Shown piece by piece: positions 14,630 to 22,876 of a stretch of 34,997 bases of DNA. Location: positions 1 through 34,997 of the forward strand of contig JAJZCM010000019.1 of NCBI GenBank assembly GCA_021846045.1, read 5' to 3'. A program made the translations under genes and the position numbers. Each line of letters opens with the position of its first letter. Position 1 is the stretch's first letter. The notes below the pieces were generated by a model. It was not told the origin of the DNA. It saw nothing but the letters and a program-made list of their open reading frames with translations, and made no database searches. The stretch comes from a bacterium (GTDB taxonomy: Bacteria; Elusimicrobiota; Elusimicrobia; UBA1565; UBA9628).

Positions 14630-16423
14630 ATGAACAGAATGCCGAATGTTGAACCTTCCCTCTCATCATTGGGGTTGCCCAGACGCCTGGCCGAGCTTTT
14701 GGTTTCCCAAGGACTTCTCAGCAGGGAACAGCTGTCGGAAGCCCTCGGCGAACAACACAAAACCGGCGGGAAACTGGGCTCCATCCTCATTTCAAAAGGC
14801 TTGTTGACGGAAGAACAGTTTCTCTCGTTTTTAGGGGATCAATGCGGAATTCGCTACGTCTCCTTGTCTGAATTCAGCTTTGAAGACAACATTCTGGAAT
14901 TAATTCCCGAATCTATCGCTCGCCAGCACATTCTCATTCCCTGCCGCAAATCAGAAGAAAATGTCATGACTGTCGCGGTTTCAGACCCGCTTAACGTCAT
15001 GGTCTTAGACGATCTAAAAATGATGACGGGTTGCGAAATATCGGCGATCTTGGCTTCGGAATCGGAAATTTTAACGGCCATCGAAAAAGGCTATCACTCG
15101 ATGAGCGCGGAAGAAGCGCTCGACGAAATCGTCCATCAAAGCGATGCCGCTGAAAACACGGCGGATGTCGCGCTCGACAAGGACTCGGAAACCCAAGAAG
15201 TGGTCCAAGACCTTCGGGGGCTTGAGAAATCGGCCTCCGACGCGCCGGTCATCAAGATGGTTAATTTAATCATGTCCAACGCCGTCAAAGACCACGCCTC
15301 CGATATTCATATCGAAGCTTTCCCAAAGGAAATACGAATCCGCTACCGCATCGACGGCGTCCTCCATGAACGCCCATCCCCGCCCAAGAAATTTCACCAA
15401 GCGCTCACGACCCGCATTAAGATCATGGCCAACCTCAACATCGCCGAGCGCCGCATTCCCCAGGACGGACGCATCAAGATCAAGGCCAGCGGAAAAGAAA
15501 TCGATCTGCGCGTTTCCGTTTTACCCTGCGCTCCCGGGGAAAAAATCGTCATGCGTATTTTAGACTCCTCCGGGCTTAAGGTCCAGATGAACCAATTAGG
15601 CTTTGAGCCGGAAGCTCTCGCCGTATTCAACAAATACATGAACGCACCTTACGGGATCAATCTCATCACCGGCCCAACGGGATCCGGAAAATCAACCACT
15701 CTTTATTCGGCTCTCGCCAATTTAAACACCCCCGACACCAATATCCTGACGGTCGAAGACCCGGTCGAGTATCAACTGCACGGCATCAACCAGGTTCAGG
15801 TCAACCCCCACGCGGGACTGACTTTTGCCACAGCCCTGCGCTCTTTTTTGCGTCAGGACCCCGACATCATCATGGTGGGAGAAACTCGCGACCTTGAGAC
15901 GGCTCAAATCGCCATTAACGCCGCCTTGACCGGACATTTGGTTTTCACGACTCTCCACACCAATGACGCGCCCAGCTCCATTACCCGGCTTTCGATGATG
16001 GGCGTCGAACCCTTTCTTATCAGCGCGGCGGTGCTCATGGTCGAAGCCCAAAGGCTTGTGCGCAGCATTTGCCCAAAATGCAAGGAAGCCTATGAGGTCG
16101 ACGTCGTCTCTCTCATCAAGCACAGCATCCCCGAGGAAGCGCTCAAACCCCAGAACGGGAAAGTGACTCTTTATAAAGGAAAAGGATGCGAGCATTGCGC
16201 CAAGACCGGTTATAGAGGCCGCCTCGGACTCTATGAGGTTCTGGAAGTCACCGATTCGATTAGGGAATTGATTTTGAGCAAGGCCCCGACCTCGGAAATA
16301 AAGAAAGTGGGCATTAAGCAAGGAATGCTCACTTTGCGCGCCTGCGCCTTGAGAAAACTTCTCGAAGGAGCGACGACTGTTGAGGAGATGATTCGCGTCA
16401 CGGCTTCCGATATTGAAACATGA
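14630..16423 (+). CDS. pilB: Type IV pilus assembly ATPase PilB
   Basis: This protein of 597 residues has an N-terminal MshEN/T2SSE_N domain (about 10-170, with LAELLVSQGLLSREQLSEAL) and a C-terminal AAA-like secretion ATPase domain. The ATPase has Walker A GPTGSGKSTT, an Asp box around RIPQDGRIKIK, Walker B DPDIIMVGETRD and the His box TTLHTNDA. A zinc-binding tetracysteine (CPKC near residue 480, CEHC near 522) is typical of PilB/GspE. It powers pilin polymerisation at the inner membrane. The promoter placement suggests that ATG 14639 (fourth residue) is the actual start. It is the first gene of pilB-pilT-pilC. Confidence 0.95.
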   Translation: MNRMPNVEPSLSSLGLPRRLAELLVSQGLLSREQLSEALGEQHKTGGKLGSILISKGLLTEEQFLSFLGDQCGIRYVSLSEFSFEDNILELIPESIARQHILIPCRKSEENVMTVAVSDPLNVMVLDDLKMMTGCEISAILASESEILTAIEKGYHSMSAEEALDEIVHQSDAAENTADVALDKDSETQEVVQDLRGLEKSASDAPVIKMVNLIMSNAVKDHASDIHIEAFPKEIRIRYRIDGVLHERPSPPKKFHQALTTRIKIMANLNIAERRIPQDGRIKIKASGKEIDLRVSVLPCAPGEKIVMRILDSSGLKVQMNQLGFEPEALAVFNKYMNAPYGINLITGPTGSGKSTTLYSALANLNTPDTNILTVEDPVEYQLHGINQVQVNPHAGLTFATALRSFLRQDPDIIMVGETRDLETAQIAINAALTGHLVFTTLHTNDAPSSITRLSMMGVEPFLISAAVLMVEAQRLVRSICPKCKEAYEVDVVSLIKHSIPEEALKPQNGKVTLYKGKGCEHCAKTGYRGRLGLYEVLEVTDSIRELILSKAPTSEIKKVGIKQGMLTLRACALRKLLEGATTVEEMIRVTASDIET

Positions 16424-16441
16424 TTCTATGAAGGAGAAATT

Positions 16442-17518
16442 ATGGCATCTCTGAGCGAACTCTTTATCCTCATGCACGAGCGCGGGGCCTCCGATCTTCA
16501 CTTGACCGTCGGCGCTCCCCCGACTCTTCGCGTCGATGGGGAACTTGTCCCCACCCCTTTCGAAAAATTGACGCCGGAAACAACCCAGCAATTGGTTTTT
16601 TCGCTTCTCAGCGATCAGCAAAAACAGCGCTTTGACGCCACCAACGAACTCGATTTGGCCTTGAGCATCAAGGGCGCTGGACGGCTACGCGTCAATATTT
16701 TTAGACAGCGGGGAGCGGTTGGCGCCGCCATACGCTCGATTCCCAACCAGTTTAAGACCTTCGATCAATTGGGTCTTCCCAAGACGGTCGAAAACTTGGT
16801 CAATATCCCGAAAGGGCTGATTTTAGTCACCGGGCCCACGGGCTCCGGAAAATCAACCACCTTGGCCAGCATTATTGACTACATCAACGAACACCACACG
16901 CTCCACATTGTGACGGTCGAAGATCCCATCGAATACGTCCACTCGCACAAAAAATCCCTGATCAATCAAAGGGAAGTGGGTCAAGACACGGAAAGTTTTC
17001 CCGCCGCCCTCAAGTATGTCCTTAGGCAAGACCCCAACGTCATTCTAATCGGAGAATTGCGCGACTTGGATACGATTTCTTCCGCCTTGACCATCGCCGA
17101 AACCGGGCATTTGGTCTTTGGAACGCTTCACACCAACGACTGCGCGCAATCCATTAACCGCTTGATCGACGTCTTCCCGCCGCATCAAATCAATCAAGTC
17201 AGGGTCCAACTTTCTTTCGTTCTCCAGGCCGTTTTATCCCAACAGCTTTTATCCAACGCCTCCGGAACGGGAAGATCGCTCGCCTGTGAGCTTCTGATGG
17301 TCACCTCCGCTGTCCGAAATTTAATCCGTGAGCAAAAAATAGAACAGATTCAGCTCTCCATTCAGACCGGCGGAAAGTTTGGAATGCAGACGATGAACCA
17401 GTCTTTGGCTAGTTTGTGCCGCGCCCGAAAGATTACGCCGCAGGAAGCCTTTTTGCATTCGACAGACCCCGAAGATCTTAAGCGGCTTTTGAGTCAAAAC
17501 CAAATACCCATAGCCTGA
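16442..17518 (+). CDS. pilT: Type IV pilus retraction ATPase PilT
   Basis: This protein of 358 residues starts with the PilT-type PAS-like domain (MHERGASDLHLTVGAPPTLR) followed by the ATPase core with AIRSIP, Walker A GPTGSGKSTT, the Asp box TVEDPIEYVH, Walker B DPNVILIGELRD and the His box GTLHTNDC. It depolymerises the pilus for twitching motility and DNA uptake. A good ribosome-binding site (AAGGAG) lies just before the ATG, unlike the leaderless first genes of operons here. It lies 18 bases after pilB and 13 before pilC. Confidence 0.96.
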   Translation: MASLSELFILMHERGASDLHLTVGAPPTLRVDGELVPTPFEKLTPETTQQLVFSLLSDQQKQRFDATNELDLALSIKGAGRLRVNIFRQRGAVGAAIRSIPNQFKTFDQLGLPKTVENLVNIPKGLILVTGPTGSGKSTTLASIIDYINEHHTLHIVTVEDPIEYVHSHKKSLINQREVGQDTESFPAALKYVLRQDPNVILIGELRDLDTISSALTIAETGHLVFGTLHTNDCAQSINRLIDVFPPHQINQVRVQLSFVLQAVLSQQLLSNASGTGRSLACELLMVTSAVRNLIREQKIEQIQLSIQTGGKFGMQTMNQSLASLCRARKITPQEAFLHSTDPEDLKRLLSQNQIPIA

Positions 17519-17531
17519 CCAACAATGACCT

Positions 17532-18752
17532 ATGCCCACATTCGCCTATAAAGTTAAAGCGGGGGATGGAAAAATTACGGTCGGCTCCATTGATGCCGAT
17601 GCCCCTAGATCGGCCATCGACCGCTTGAGAGCCCAAAAGCTAGTCGTCTTGGAAATCGCGGAAAAAAAGGCCGGCGTTTCTGATAAATTTAAAGATTGGT
17701 TCAAGGGAAAAATTTCCTCGAAAGAACTCACCCTTTTTTCACGCCAGCTCTCAACGTTGGTCGCGGCTGGAGTTCCCATCGTCCAAAGCCTCAGCATTTT
17801 GGAAGGCCAGGCAGAAAGCAAAAACTTTCATGAAGTTCTAACAGCGGTCAAGACCGACATCGAAGGCGGTCTGTCCATTTCCGACGCCTTAAAAAAACAT
17901 CCGCGCGCTTTTCCCGATCTCTACACGGCGATGGTCAAAGCCGGAGAACTGGGGGGAATCCTCGATTCCATTCTTGAACGCTTAAGCGTCTATTTGGAAA
18001 GCTCCGAAGCCCTTAAGGGCAAGGTCAAATCAGCGATGACTTACCCGATTGTCGTCTTAACTATTTGCGCCGCGGTCACCATTTTCCTCCTCATTTTCGT
18101 CATTCCGACTTTTAAGGCGATTTTTGCCAGCTTTCATTCCGCTCTTCCCTGGCCTACCCAGGCGCTTCTTGATCTGTCGGATTTCCTCAGGCATAATTTT
18201 TGGATTATCTTTGTCGTTCCGTTGGCTGCCTGGAAAGGGTTTAAAACCGCCTACGCAAACCCTAAAGGCCGCCGTTTAATCGATGGACAGATTCTTAAAA
18301 TCCCCATGTTCGGCATTTTACTTAGAAAATTCGCCATCGCCCGTTTTTCAAGAACCTTGGGAACCCTCGTCAAATCCGGAGTGCCCATTCTCCAGGCTCT
18401 TGAGACCGTCGCTCAAACTGCGGGCAACGTGGTTATTTCCGACGCTATTTTATCGGCTAGGCAAGCGGTTAAAGAAGGCGGGCATTTAAGCGAGCCGCTC
18501 AAAAAAGCCGGCATTTTCCCGACCATGGTCACCTCGATGATTTCAGTCGGAGAGGAAACCGGAAACCTAGACCAAATGCTCCAAAAAATCGCCGATTTTT
18601 ACGATGGGGAAGTCGACACCGCCGTCAAAGGCCTCACCTCCATGATCGAGCCCATCGTCATCGTGATCATGGGAATCATTATCGGCTCGATTGTCATCGC
18701 GATGTTCTTGCCGATGTTCGACATGGATGAATTGGTCACCAAAAGCCAATAA
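17532..18752 (+). CDS. pilC: Type IV pilus inner-membrane platform protein PilC
   Basis: This protein of 406 residues is the normal length of PilC/GspF. It has two cytoplasmic T2SSF repeats (LTLFSRQLSTLVAAGVPIVQSL near residue 65 and FSRTLGTLVKSGVPILQAL near 275) and three membrane segments (about 170-195, 220-240 and 375-395). It links the PilB/PilT motors to the pilin platform. EPIVIVIMGIIIGSIVIAMFLPMFD near the C-terminus is typical. The stop converges on the uvrC stop with only seven bases between, and I see no terminator there. Confidence 0.95.
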   Translation: MPTFAYKVKAGDGKITVGSIDADAPRSAIDRLRAQKLVVLEIAEKKAGVSDKFKDWFKGKISSKELTLFSRQLSTLVAAGVPIVQSLSILEGQAESKNFHEVLTAVKTDIEGGLSISDALKKHPRAFPDLYTAMVKAGELGGILDSILERLSVYLESSEALKGKVKSAMTYPIVVLTICAAVTIFLLIFVIPTFKAIFASFHSALPWPTQALLDLSDFLRHNFWIIFVVPLAAWKGFKTAYANPKGRRLIDGQILKIPMFGILLRKFAIARFSRTLGTLVKSGVPILQALETVAQTAGNVVISDAILSARQAVKEGGHLSEPLKKAGIFPTMVTSMISVGEETGNLDQMLQKIADFYDGEVDTAVKGLTSMIEPIVIVIMGIIIGSIVIAMFLPMFDMDELVTKSQ

Positions 18753-18759
18753 CCCAATT

Positions 18760-20064
18760 TTATCCGCTCAAAAGTTTTTTGTCGCGGAGCAGACGATGGT
18801 AGCCAATTCCAAAACGATGAGCCTCATCTCTCAAGCGTTCCAAGAGATTGCGGGCGTCGCTCCCGCGCTCTAAAATGACGGACTCGGGCCGTCCGGGGAT
18901 AAAAACCTCTTCCAGACGCTTGGCCAAGGAAATCACGGGAACATGAACCTGGATGTCTTTAAGCGCCGCCCAAGCCGCGGAGAGCTGTCCCTTGCCGCCA
19001 TCAATCAAGATCAAATCCGGATAAACTTGGCCTTCTTTTTTTAAACGAAGATACCGCCTTCGCACGACTTCCGCCATTGATTTAAAGTCGTCAATCCCCG
19101 CCATCTCCTTGATTTTAAATTTCCGGTAATGGGCCTTATGAGGAACTCCCCCCTTGAAGCAAACCATAGAAGCCACGGTTTCATGACCTTGGAAATGGGA
19201 GATATCGAAACACTCGATATGAAAAGGCGGAGTTTTGAGGCATAAAGCCTCTTGAAGCGCGCTCACCGAGCGGGAATAACCGAGAGTCTCGATCACATCA
19301 TCAGCTTTCAGCGCCCGCAAGCGAACGTTCTCTCCCATCTGAGACAAAGCCGCAAGACTGTCTCTTAAGCGCGCCGCCCATTCATAATCAAGATTGGAGG
19401 AGGCCGCCTTCATCTCCCGCGCTAAAGACTCTTTGAGCTTTTCATATTCGCCCTTGAAGAAAAATCTCGCGTTTTCAACCTCCCGGCGATATTTTTCATG
19501 GGAAATGAGCCCCGCGCAGGGCGCCGGGCAATCTCCGGTGTGGTAGTAGAGGCAGGAATTAATTTTTTGAGGAGCCAAGGGACGGTCAAAGCCGAAATCC
19601 CAGCGGCAAGGTCTGAGCCTAAAATATCTGCGCCGCCACAAAAAGCGCAAAAGCCCGCGCACCGGAGAAACCTTGGGAAAAGGGCCGAAATAAGCGGCGC
19701 CGTCCGCGATTTTTTTCCGAACGAGGAAAATCCTAGGAAAATCTTCGTTGAGGCTGATTTTGACATAGGGATAGGCCTTGTCATCTTTGAGCGCGATATT
19801 GAAAAAAGGCTTTTTCTCTTTAATCAAGGTCCGCTCAAGCAAAAGAGCTTCTCTTTCGGAGGCGGAGGGAATATAGTCGATTCTTCGAATCAGCGGAGCC
19901 AAAACCGAGGTTTTTAAGCTCGCGCGCTCCGGATTAAAATATTGCGAAACGCGCTTGGCCAAATCCTTGGCTTTTCCGATGTAGAGAATTTCCGAAGCGG
20001 CATCCCTCATCAAATACACCCCGCAGGCATGAGGCACGTGCGCGTAAAGGTTTTTTCTATCCAT
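18760..20064 (-). CDS. uvrC: UvrC-type excinuclease subunit lacking the C-terminal HhH domain
   Basis: UvrC makes both incisions in nucleotide excision repair. The GIY-YIG nuclease domain (about 12-90) has GVYLMRDAASEILYIGKAKDL. A UVR motif lies near residues 213-250 (LDYEWAARLRDSLAAL), and the RNase H-like domain shows FDISHFQG, LILIDGGKGQL and RDEAHRFGIGYHR. The protein ends about eight residues after this last motif, at 434 residues instead of about 600, so the tandem helix-hairpin-helix domain that follows in most UvrCs is missing. The stop lies in normal-looking sequence next to pilC. It may be a natural short form or a truncation; incision at the 5' side is reported to depend on the HhH region. 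Confidence 0.9.
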   Translation of the reverse strand: MDRKNLYAHVPHACGVYLMRDAASEILYIGKAKDLAKRVSQYFNPERASLKTSVLAPLIRRIDYIPSASEREALLLERTLIKEKKPFFNIALKDDKAYPYVKISLNEDFPRIFLVRKKIADGAAYFGPFPKVSPVRGLLRFLWRRRYFRLRPCRWDFGFDRPLAPQKINSCLYYHTGDCPAPCAGLISHEKYRREVENARFFFKGEYEKLKESLAREMKAASSNLDYEWAARLRDSLAALSQMGENVRLRALKADDVIETLGYSRSVSALQEALCLKTPPFHIECFDISHFQGHETVASMVCFKGGVPHKAHYRKFKIKEMAGIDDFKSMAEVVRRRYLRLKKEGQVYPDLILIDGGKGQLSAAWAALKDIQVHVPVISLAKRLEEVFIPGRPESVILERGSDARNLLERLRDEAHRFGIGYHRLLRDKKLLSG

Positions 20065-20087
20065 GGGTACGATTAGTCTTTTAAGTT

Positions 20088-20153
20088 AGTCCCTTTCCTC
20101 AATGATACTAAGGTTGGGACAATGCCGACCTTATGGTTATTTAGGGAAGGCAT
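20088..20153. repeat. CCTTTCCTCA-type repeat, copy A
   Basis: A 66-base stretch beginning AGTCCCTTTCCTCA and ending GGGAAGGCAT matches the reverse complement of 26820-26881 over nearly all its length, including GGGACAATGCCGACCTTATGG. It lies in the leader region of uvrC, just left of the IS3 remnant. Its right inverted end is degraded. Confidence 0.8.
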
Positions 20154-20179
20154 AGTATACGTAACTCCCATCGGTTATG

Positions 20180-20640
20180 TGAGGCGCTCCCAAAAATTCG
20201 GACCAGGGGCTGAGGTGGTAAAATGACCTTAAATGGGGAGCAAAAAGATGCGAAAACCGCAGAAACAGTATAGTGCGGACTTCAAAGCCCGCGTGGTGGT
20301 GTCCGCGTTGAGGGAAGACCGGATGCTCAACAAGATGGCAAGCCGCTACGAGGTTCATCCGACGGCAATTACGCGGTGGAAAAAGCAGGCTCTGGAAGGA
20401 TTGCCTGGCGTGTTTTCGGCCCCGATGACAGGCCGGAGTCCCGACGATGCGCTTGAGGCGGATCTTTACGAGCAGATAGGTCGGCTGAAAGTGGAGCTGG
20501 GGTGGCTAAAAAAAAGATGGGGCCCTGGACTTGAGGAGCGGCGGGCGATGATAGAACTTGGCCACCCGGAGATTTCGGTGAGACGGCAAAGACCAGCTCA
20601 AATCAGGTCAACCGTGGTCCAAAGAACTGGGAGCGCCTCA
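20180..20640. mobile_element. Internally deleted IS3-family element with both ends kept
   Basis: TGAGGCGCTCCCA followed by TTCGGACCA (20180-20205) is matched by the inverted TGGTCC and TGGGAGCGCCTCA (to 20640). The 461-bp element carries orfA and then joins the right end after a few dozen codons of orfB. I see no clear target duplication outside the ends. Confidence 0.78.
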
Positions 20641-20658
20641 GCCTTAGGGGACCGTTAA
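20248..20658 (+). pseudogene. IS3-family orfA fused to an orfB stub
   Basis: The first about 90 residues are a normal IS3 OrfA: KQYSADFKARVVVSALREDR, the helix-turn-helix VHPTAITRWKKQAL and the leucine-zipper-like IGRLKVELGWLKKR. What follows (RRAMIELGHPEISVRRQ) is the start of OrfB in the same frame, then the sequence runs into the right inverted repeat and out of the element to a stop at 20658. The whole DDE domain is missing, so it cannot transpose by itself. I use the ATG at 20248 because GGGGAG lies just before it; a further ATG at 20233 has no such site. Confidence 0.75.
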
Positions 20659-21936
20659 ATGATAAACGGTCGTCTTTTTCTGCGAAGTAATCGCCATTTC
20701 TGTTAAATCCACGCTATAGCGGATGATGGGGCGAGGGGCCTCAGGATGCTTTTCTTTCCAAAGGAGAAATTCGCTTTTTCCCAGGATTTTTCCATTCTGT
20801 TCGATGAAAAATTGTCCCTGAGACTCGGCCCATAAATGATTTTGAGAAAGGGCCATGGGTTTGGCGTTGGGCGCGGAGTAGAGAAATGATTCTTTCCCGC
20901 GCTTGACAACATAGGCCCAGCCTCCATTAGAGAGAATTCCCCATTTTGAGCCTCGATGATAATAATAATTGGCGCCGTTGGATATCCAACCTTCTTTATT
21001 GGACAAATCTTTGGGCGGAGGCCAAGGAAGTTGGGCGGCTTCATCCGGCCCCAGAGAGCGCCCGGAAAGGTATTGTCCAGCAGGCGGCGTCGGAAGATTT
21101 CCCTGATTCCAGGGATTGGGAGGGAATTTTCCCACCCGAGGAGATGTCAAGGCTTTCTTTCCAATCCATTTTTCAATAGAAATTTTTCTTTTTGAGTTTT
21201 TCTTGTGATTTCTTGCGTGGGCGCGTCTTTTTTTTGAATCTCTAATTTTTTTGGAAGTATGTCGAATATTGATTCGAGCGAGATGATAGGCTCGGAGGAG
21301 CGGATTGCGAGGCGGGCGGGAATGTTTTCGGGGCGGCCTCTGCCGCGCGACTTTCACTTTTTCGTTTTTATGCAAAACAGCTTTTCCGGAAACTTTCCCG
21401 GTCTTGACCCATTCTTTGAGAAGGCGTTTTTCCGCTTCAATTTCATGGTTGGGTCTTTGTCTTCCTTGAGTTGGGGGCGCCGGAGTGGCCGCGGCGTTTG
21501 GAAAATCAAATTTGTTTGAGCCATGGGTTTTTGAGTTTTTTGCGAAATAGGGCGAGTATTCACTGAGAGGCGTCTCGCGGCTTTTCTTTTTTTGAGATTT
21601 GCCCTCGCCTAAAAAGATCCAAGAGTGGGCCCCTGAGTCGTTCGGCATTGAATGAGAAGCGTATTCTCCTATTTCTCTTGGGACATCCGAAGCCATGGCG
21701 TCATTCCAAATCCGGGCGCTCAGAGGTTTGATTTGCGCCTTAGATTGGATGAGTGGGGATGTGAATGGATCAGCGGGACGCGCAACGGCCTTGCTCGTTT
21801 GCGTAGGGGGTTCCTTGGGGGCGCCTTTTCCCATCATGAAAACAGGATTCTTAAGGCGCGGCATGGTAAAAAAGGCCAGAAAGAGAATCGCCCCTAAAAG
21901 CAGGAGGGCCAAAAACGGCTTTTTCATCTGAGGCAT
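20644..21936 (-). CDS. Basic Pro-rich membrane-anchored protein, unknown
   Basis: This protein of 430 residues has an N-terminal hydrophobic helix (LALLLLGAILFLAFFTM) that should anchor or export it. The middle (about 150-290) is strikingly basic and Pro/Arg/Lys/His-rich with low complexity (for example RQRPPRKHSRPPRNPLLRAY). The C-terminal 130 residues look folded, with repeated aromatic strand pieces such as YYYHRGSKWGILSNGGWAYV. I do not recognise a family. Its start follows the lytic transglycosylase stop directly (TAAATG, with GGAG before it), so the two form an operon, which hints at a cell-wall role. Its stop codon is only three bases from the IS3 remnant, so the original C-terminus may have been altered. 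Confidence 0.65.
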   Translation of the reverse strand: MPQMKKPFLALLLLGAILFLAFFTMPRLKNPVFMMGKGAPKEPPTQTSKAVARPADPFTSPLIQSKAQIKPLSARIWNDAMASDVPREIGEYASHSMPNDSGAHSWIFLGEGKSQKKKSRETPLSEYSPYFAKNSKTHGSNKFDFPNAAATPAPPTQGRQRPNHEIEAEKRLLKEWVKTGKVSGKAVLHKNEKVKVARQRPPRKHSRPPRNPLLRAYHLARINIRHTSKKIRDSKKRRAHARNHKKNSKRKISIEKWIGKKALTSPRVGKFPPNPWNQGNLPTPPAGQYLSGRSLGPDEAAQLPWPPPKDLSNKEGWISNGANYYYHRGSKWGILSNGGWAYVVKRGKESFLYSAPNAKPMALSQNHLWAESQGQFFIEQNGKILGKSEFLLWKEKHPEAPRPIIRYSVDLTEMAITSQKKTTVYHLTVP

Positions 21937-22773
21937 TTATATCTCCGCGACAAAATGCGCGGCGAGTGACTTGGGCTGCGGTGGGGCGTTGCGAATTTGA
22001 GATACGGGCGAATGATAGAAAAGCATGACTTTCCGAACATAATTTCGGGTTGATCGGTAGAGCCAGCGGCTTCTTAAAAACCGCGGTCCGGCGTGATAAG
22101 CGGCGATGACGCGTTCAATGACCCAAGGCGGCAGACGCTTGATGGAGGCGCCGCTAAGGCCTAGCTTCTTTAGGATGTTGGCAAAGAGATTCGCCAGATA
22201 AGCGCTTCCCGCCGCGATATTATCATCGCCGAAAAAAAGGCGGTAGGAAGAGATGCCGAAGTGGGAAGCCGTTCTGGGGACGACTTGCATGAGCCCTCGC
22301 GCGCCGCGGCCGGAAACCGCATTTTCATTAAAGCCGGATTCGGCGGCGATGACCGCTTTAATGAGGCGTGGGTCGAGATGATAAATTGCCGCATATTTGA
22401 GAATAACGGGGTCGTATTGGTCAATTTTTTGTGGATGAGAGGTAAATTGGGTAAATAGACGTTTATACCCGCTAATCTCATTGGGGAGAGGGATTTTAAA
22501 GAAATTCTTTCTTGGAAGCCCTCTAAGATTGATGGGCTTATTTAAGGCTTTTGACGGGGCTTGGGCCGAGGGCGTGGAAACAGAACCTTGAATCTTGGTT
22601 ATTTCCCGGTCAAACAGCCAATTGAGGTGATTAACATCAACATCTGCGGCCGGGAAGCCCGCCATGGCCAGTATTGGCGCCTCGCGCCCGGGGTTTCCAT
22701 TTTGCGAGTGGGCGGAGTTGGCGGCTAAGACCATTACGGTTAAGACCATCAGAGGACGATATAATCTCACCAT
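21937..22773 (-). CDS. Exported lytic transglycosylase, SLT domain
   Basis: This protein of 278 residues has a signal peptide (cleavage near AHSQ) and a linker of about 90 residues. A Slt70-type lysozyme domain (about 120-260) follows: YAAIYHLDPRLIKAVIAAES with catalytic Glu145, GARGLMQVVPRTA and RVIAAYHAGPRF. Such enzymes cleave peptidoglycan glycan strands with formation of 1,6-anhydro ends in the periplasm; they often serve cell-wall turnover or the insertion of machines such as pili. It is the first gene of a two-gene operon. A TATACT box with an extended TG motif ends six bases before the ATG and there is no Shine-Dalgarno site. Confidence 0.9.
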   Translation of the reverse strand: MVRLYRPLMVLTVMVLAANSAHSQNGNPGREAPILAMAGFPAADVDVNHLNWLFDREITKIQGSVSTPSAQAPSKALNKPINLRGLPRKNFFKIPLPNEISGYKRLFTQFTSHPQKIDQYDPVILKYAAIYHLDPRLIKAVIAAESGFNENAVSGRGARGLMQVVPRTASHFGISSYRLFFGDDNIAAGSAYLANLFANILKKLGLSGASIKRLPPWVIERVIAAYHAGPRFLRSRWLYRSTRNYVRKVMLFYHSPVSQIRNAPPQPKSLAAHFVAEI

Positions 22774-22779
22774 ACACCC

Positions 22780-22785
22780 AGTATA
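22780..22785 (-). promoter_or_regulatory. Extended -10 of lytic transglycosylase gene, leaderless spacing
   Basis: On the minus strand TGATATACT gives an extended -10 (TG-n-TATACT). Six bases (GGGTGT) separate it from the ATG at 22773. I see no good -35. Confidence 0.6.
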
Positions 22786-22855
22786 TCACGCATTCCCTTT
22801 ATCGGACAGGGCCAAAGGGCCTAGATTTGCCTAGGTCTTTAGACCTACCTGAAAG

Positions 22856-22876
22856 AAATAGGGACTGTCCCTATTT
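22856..22876. repeat. GGGAC palindrome providing the nitroreductase stop codon
   Basis: AAATAGGGAC and its exact complement GTCCCTATTT flank a single central base. The nitroreductase stop TAG (22871-22873 on the minus strand) lies within it. To its left, 22831-22848 holds a separate small hairpin (GGTCT/AGACC). Confidence 0.75.

Noticed and set aside
15722-16621. Minus-strand ORF of 299 codons across the pilB/pilT junction
   Set aside because: It lies opposite two certain pilus ATPase genes and shows no recognisable domain.
20180-20640. CRISPR-like array among the dispersed repeats
   Set aside because: The repeats are single or paired palindromes at scattered places, without regular spacing or spacers; no cas gene is present.
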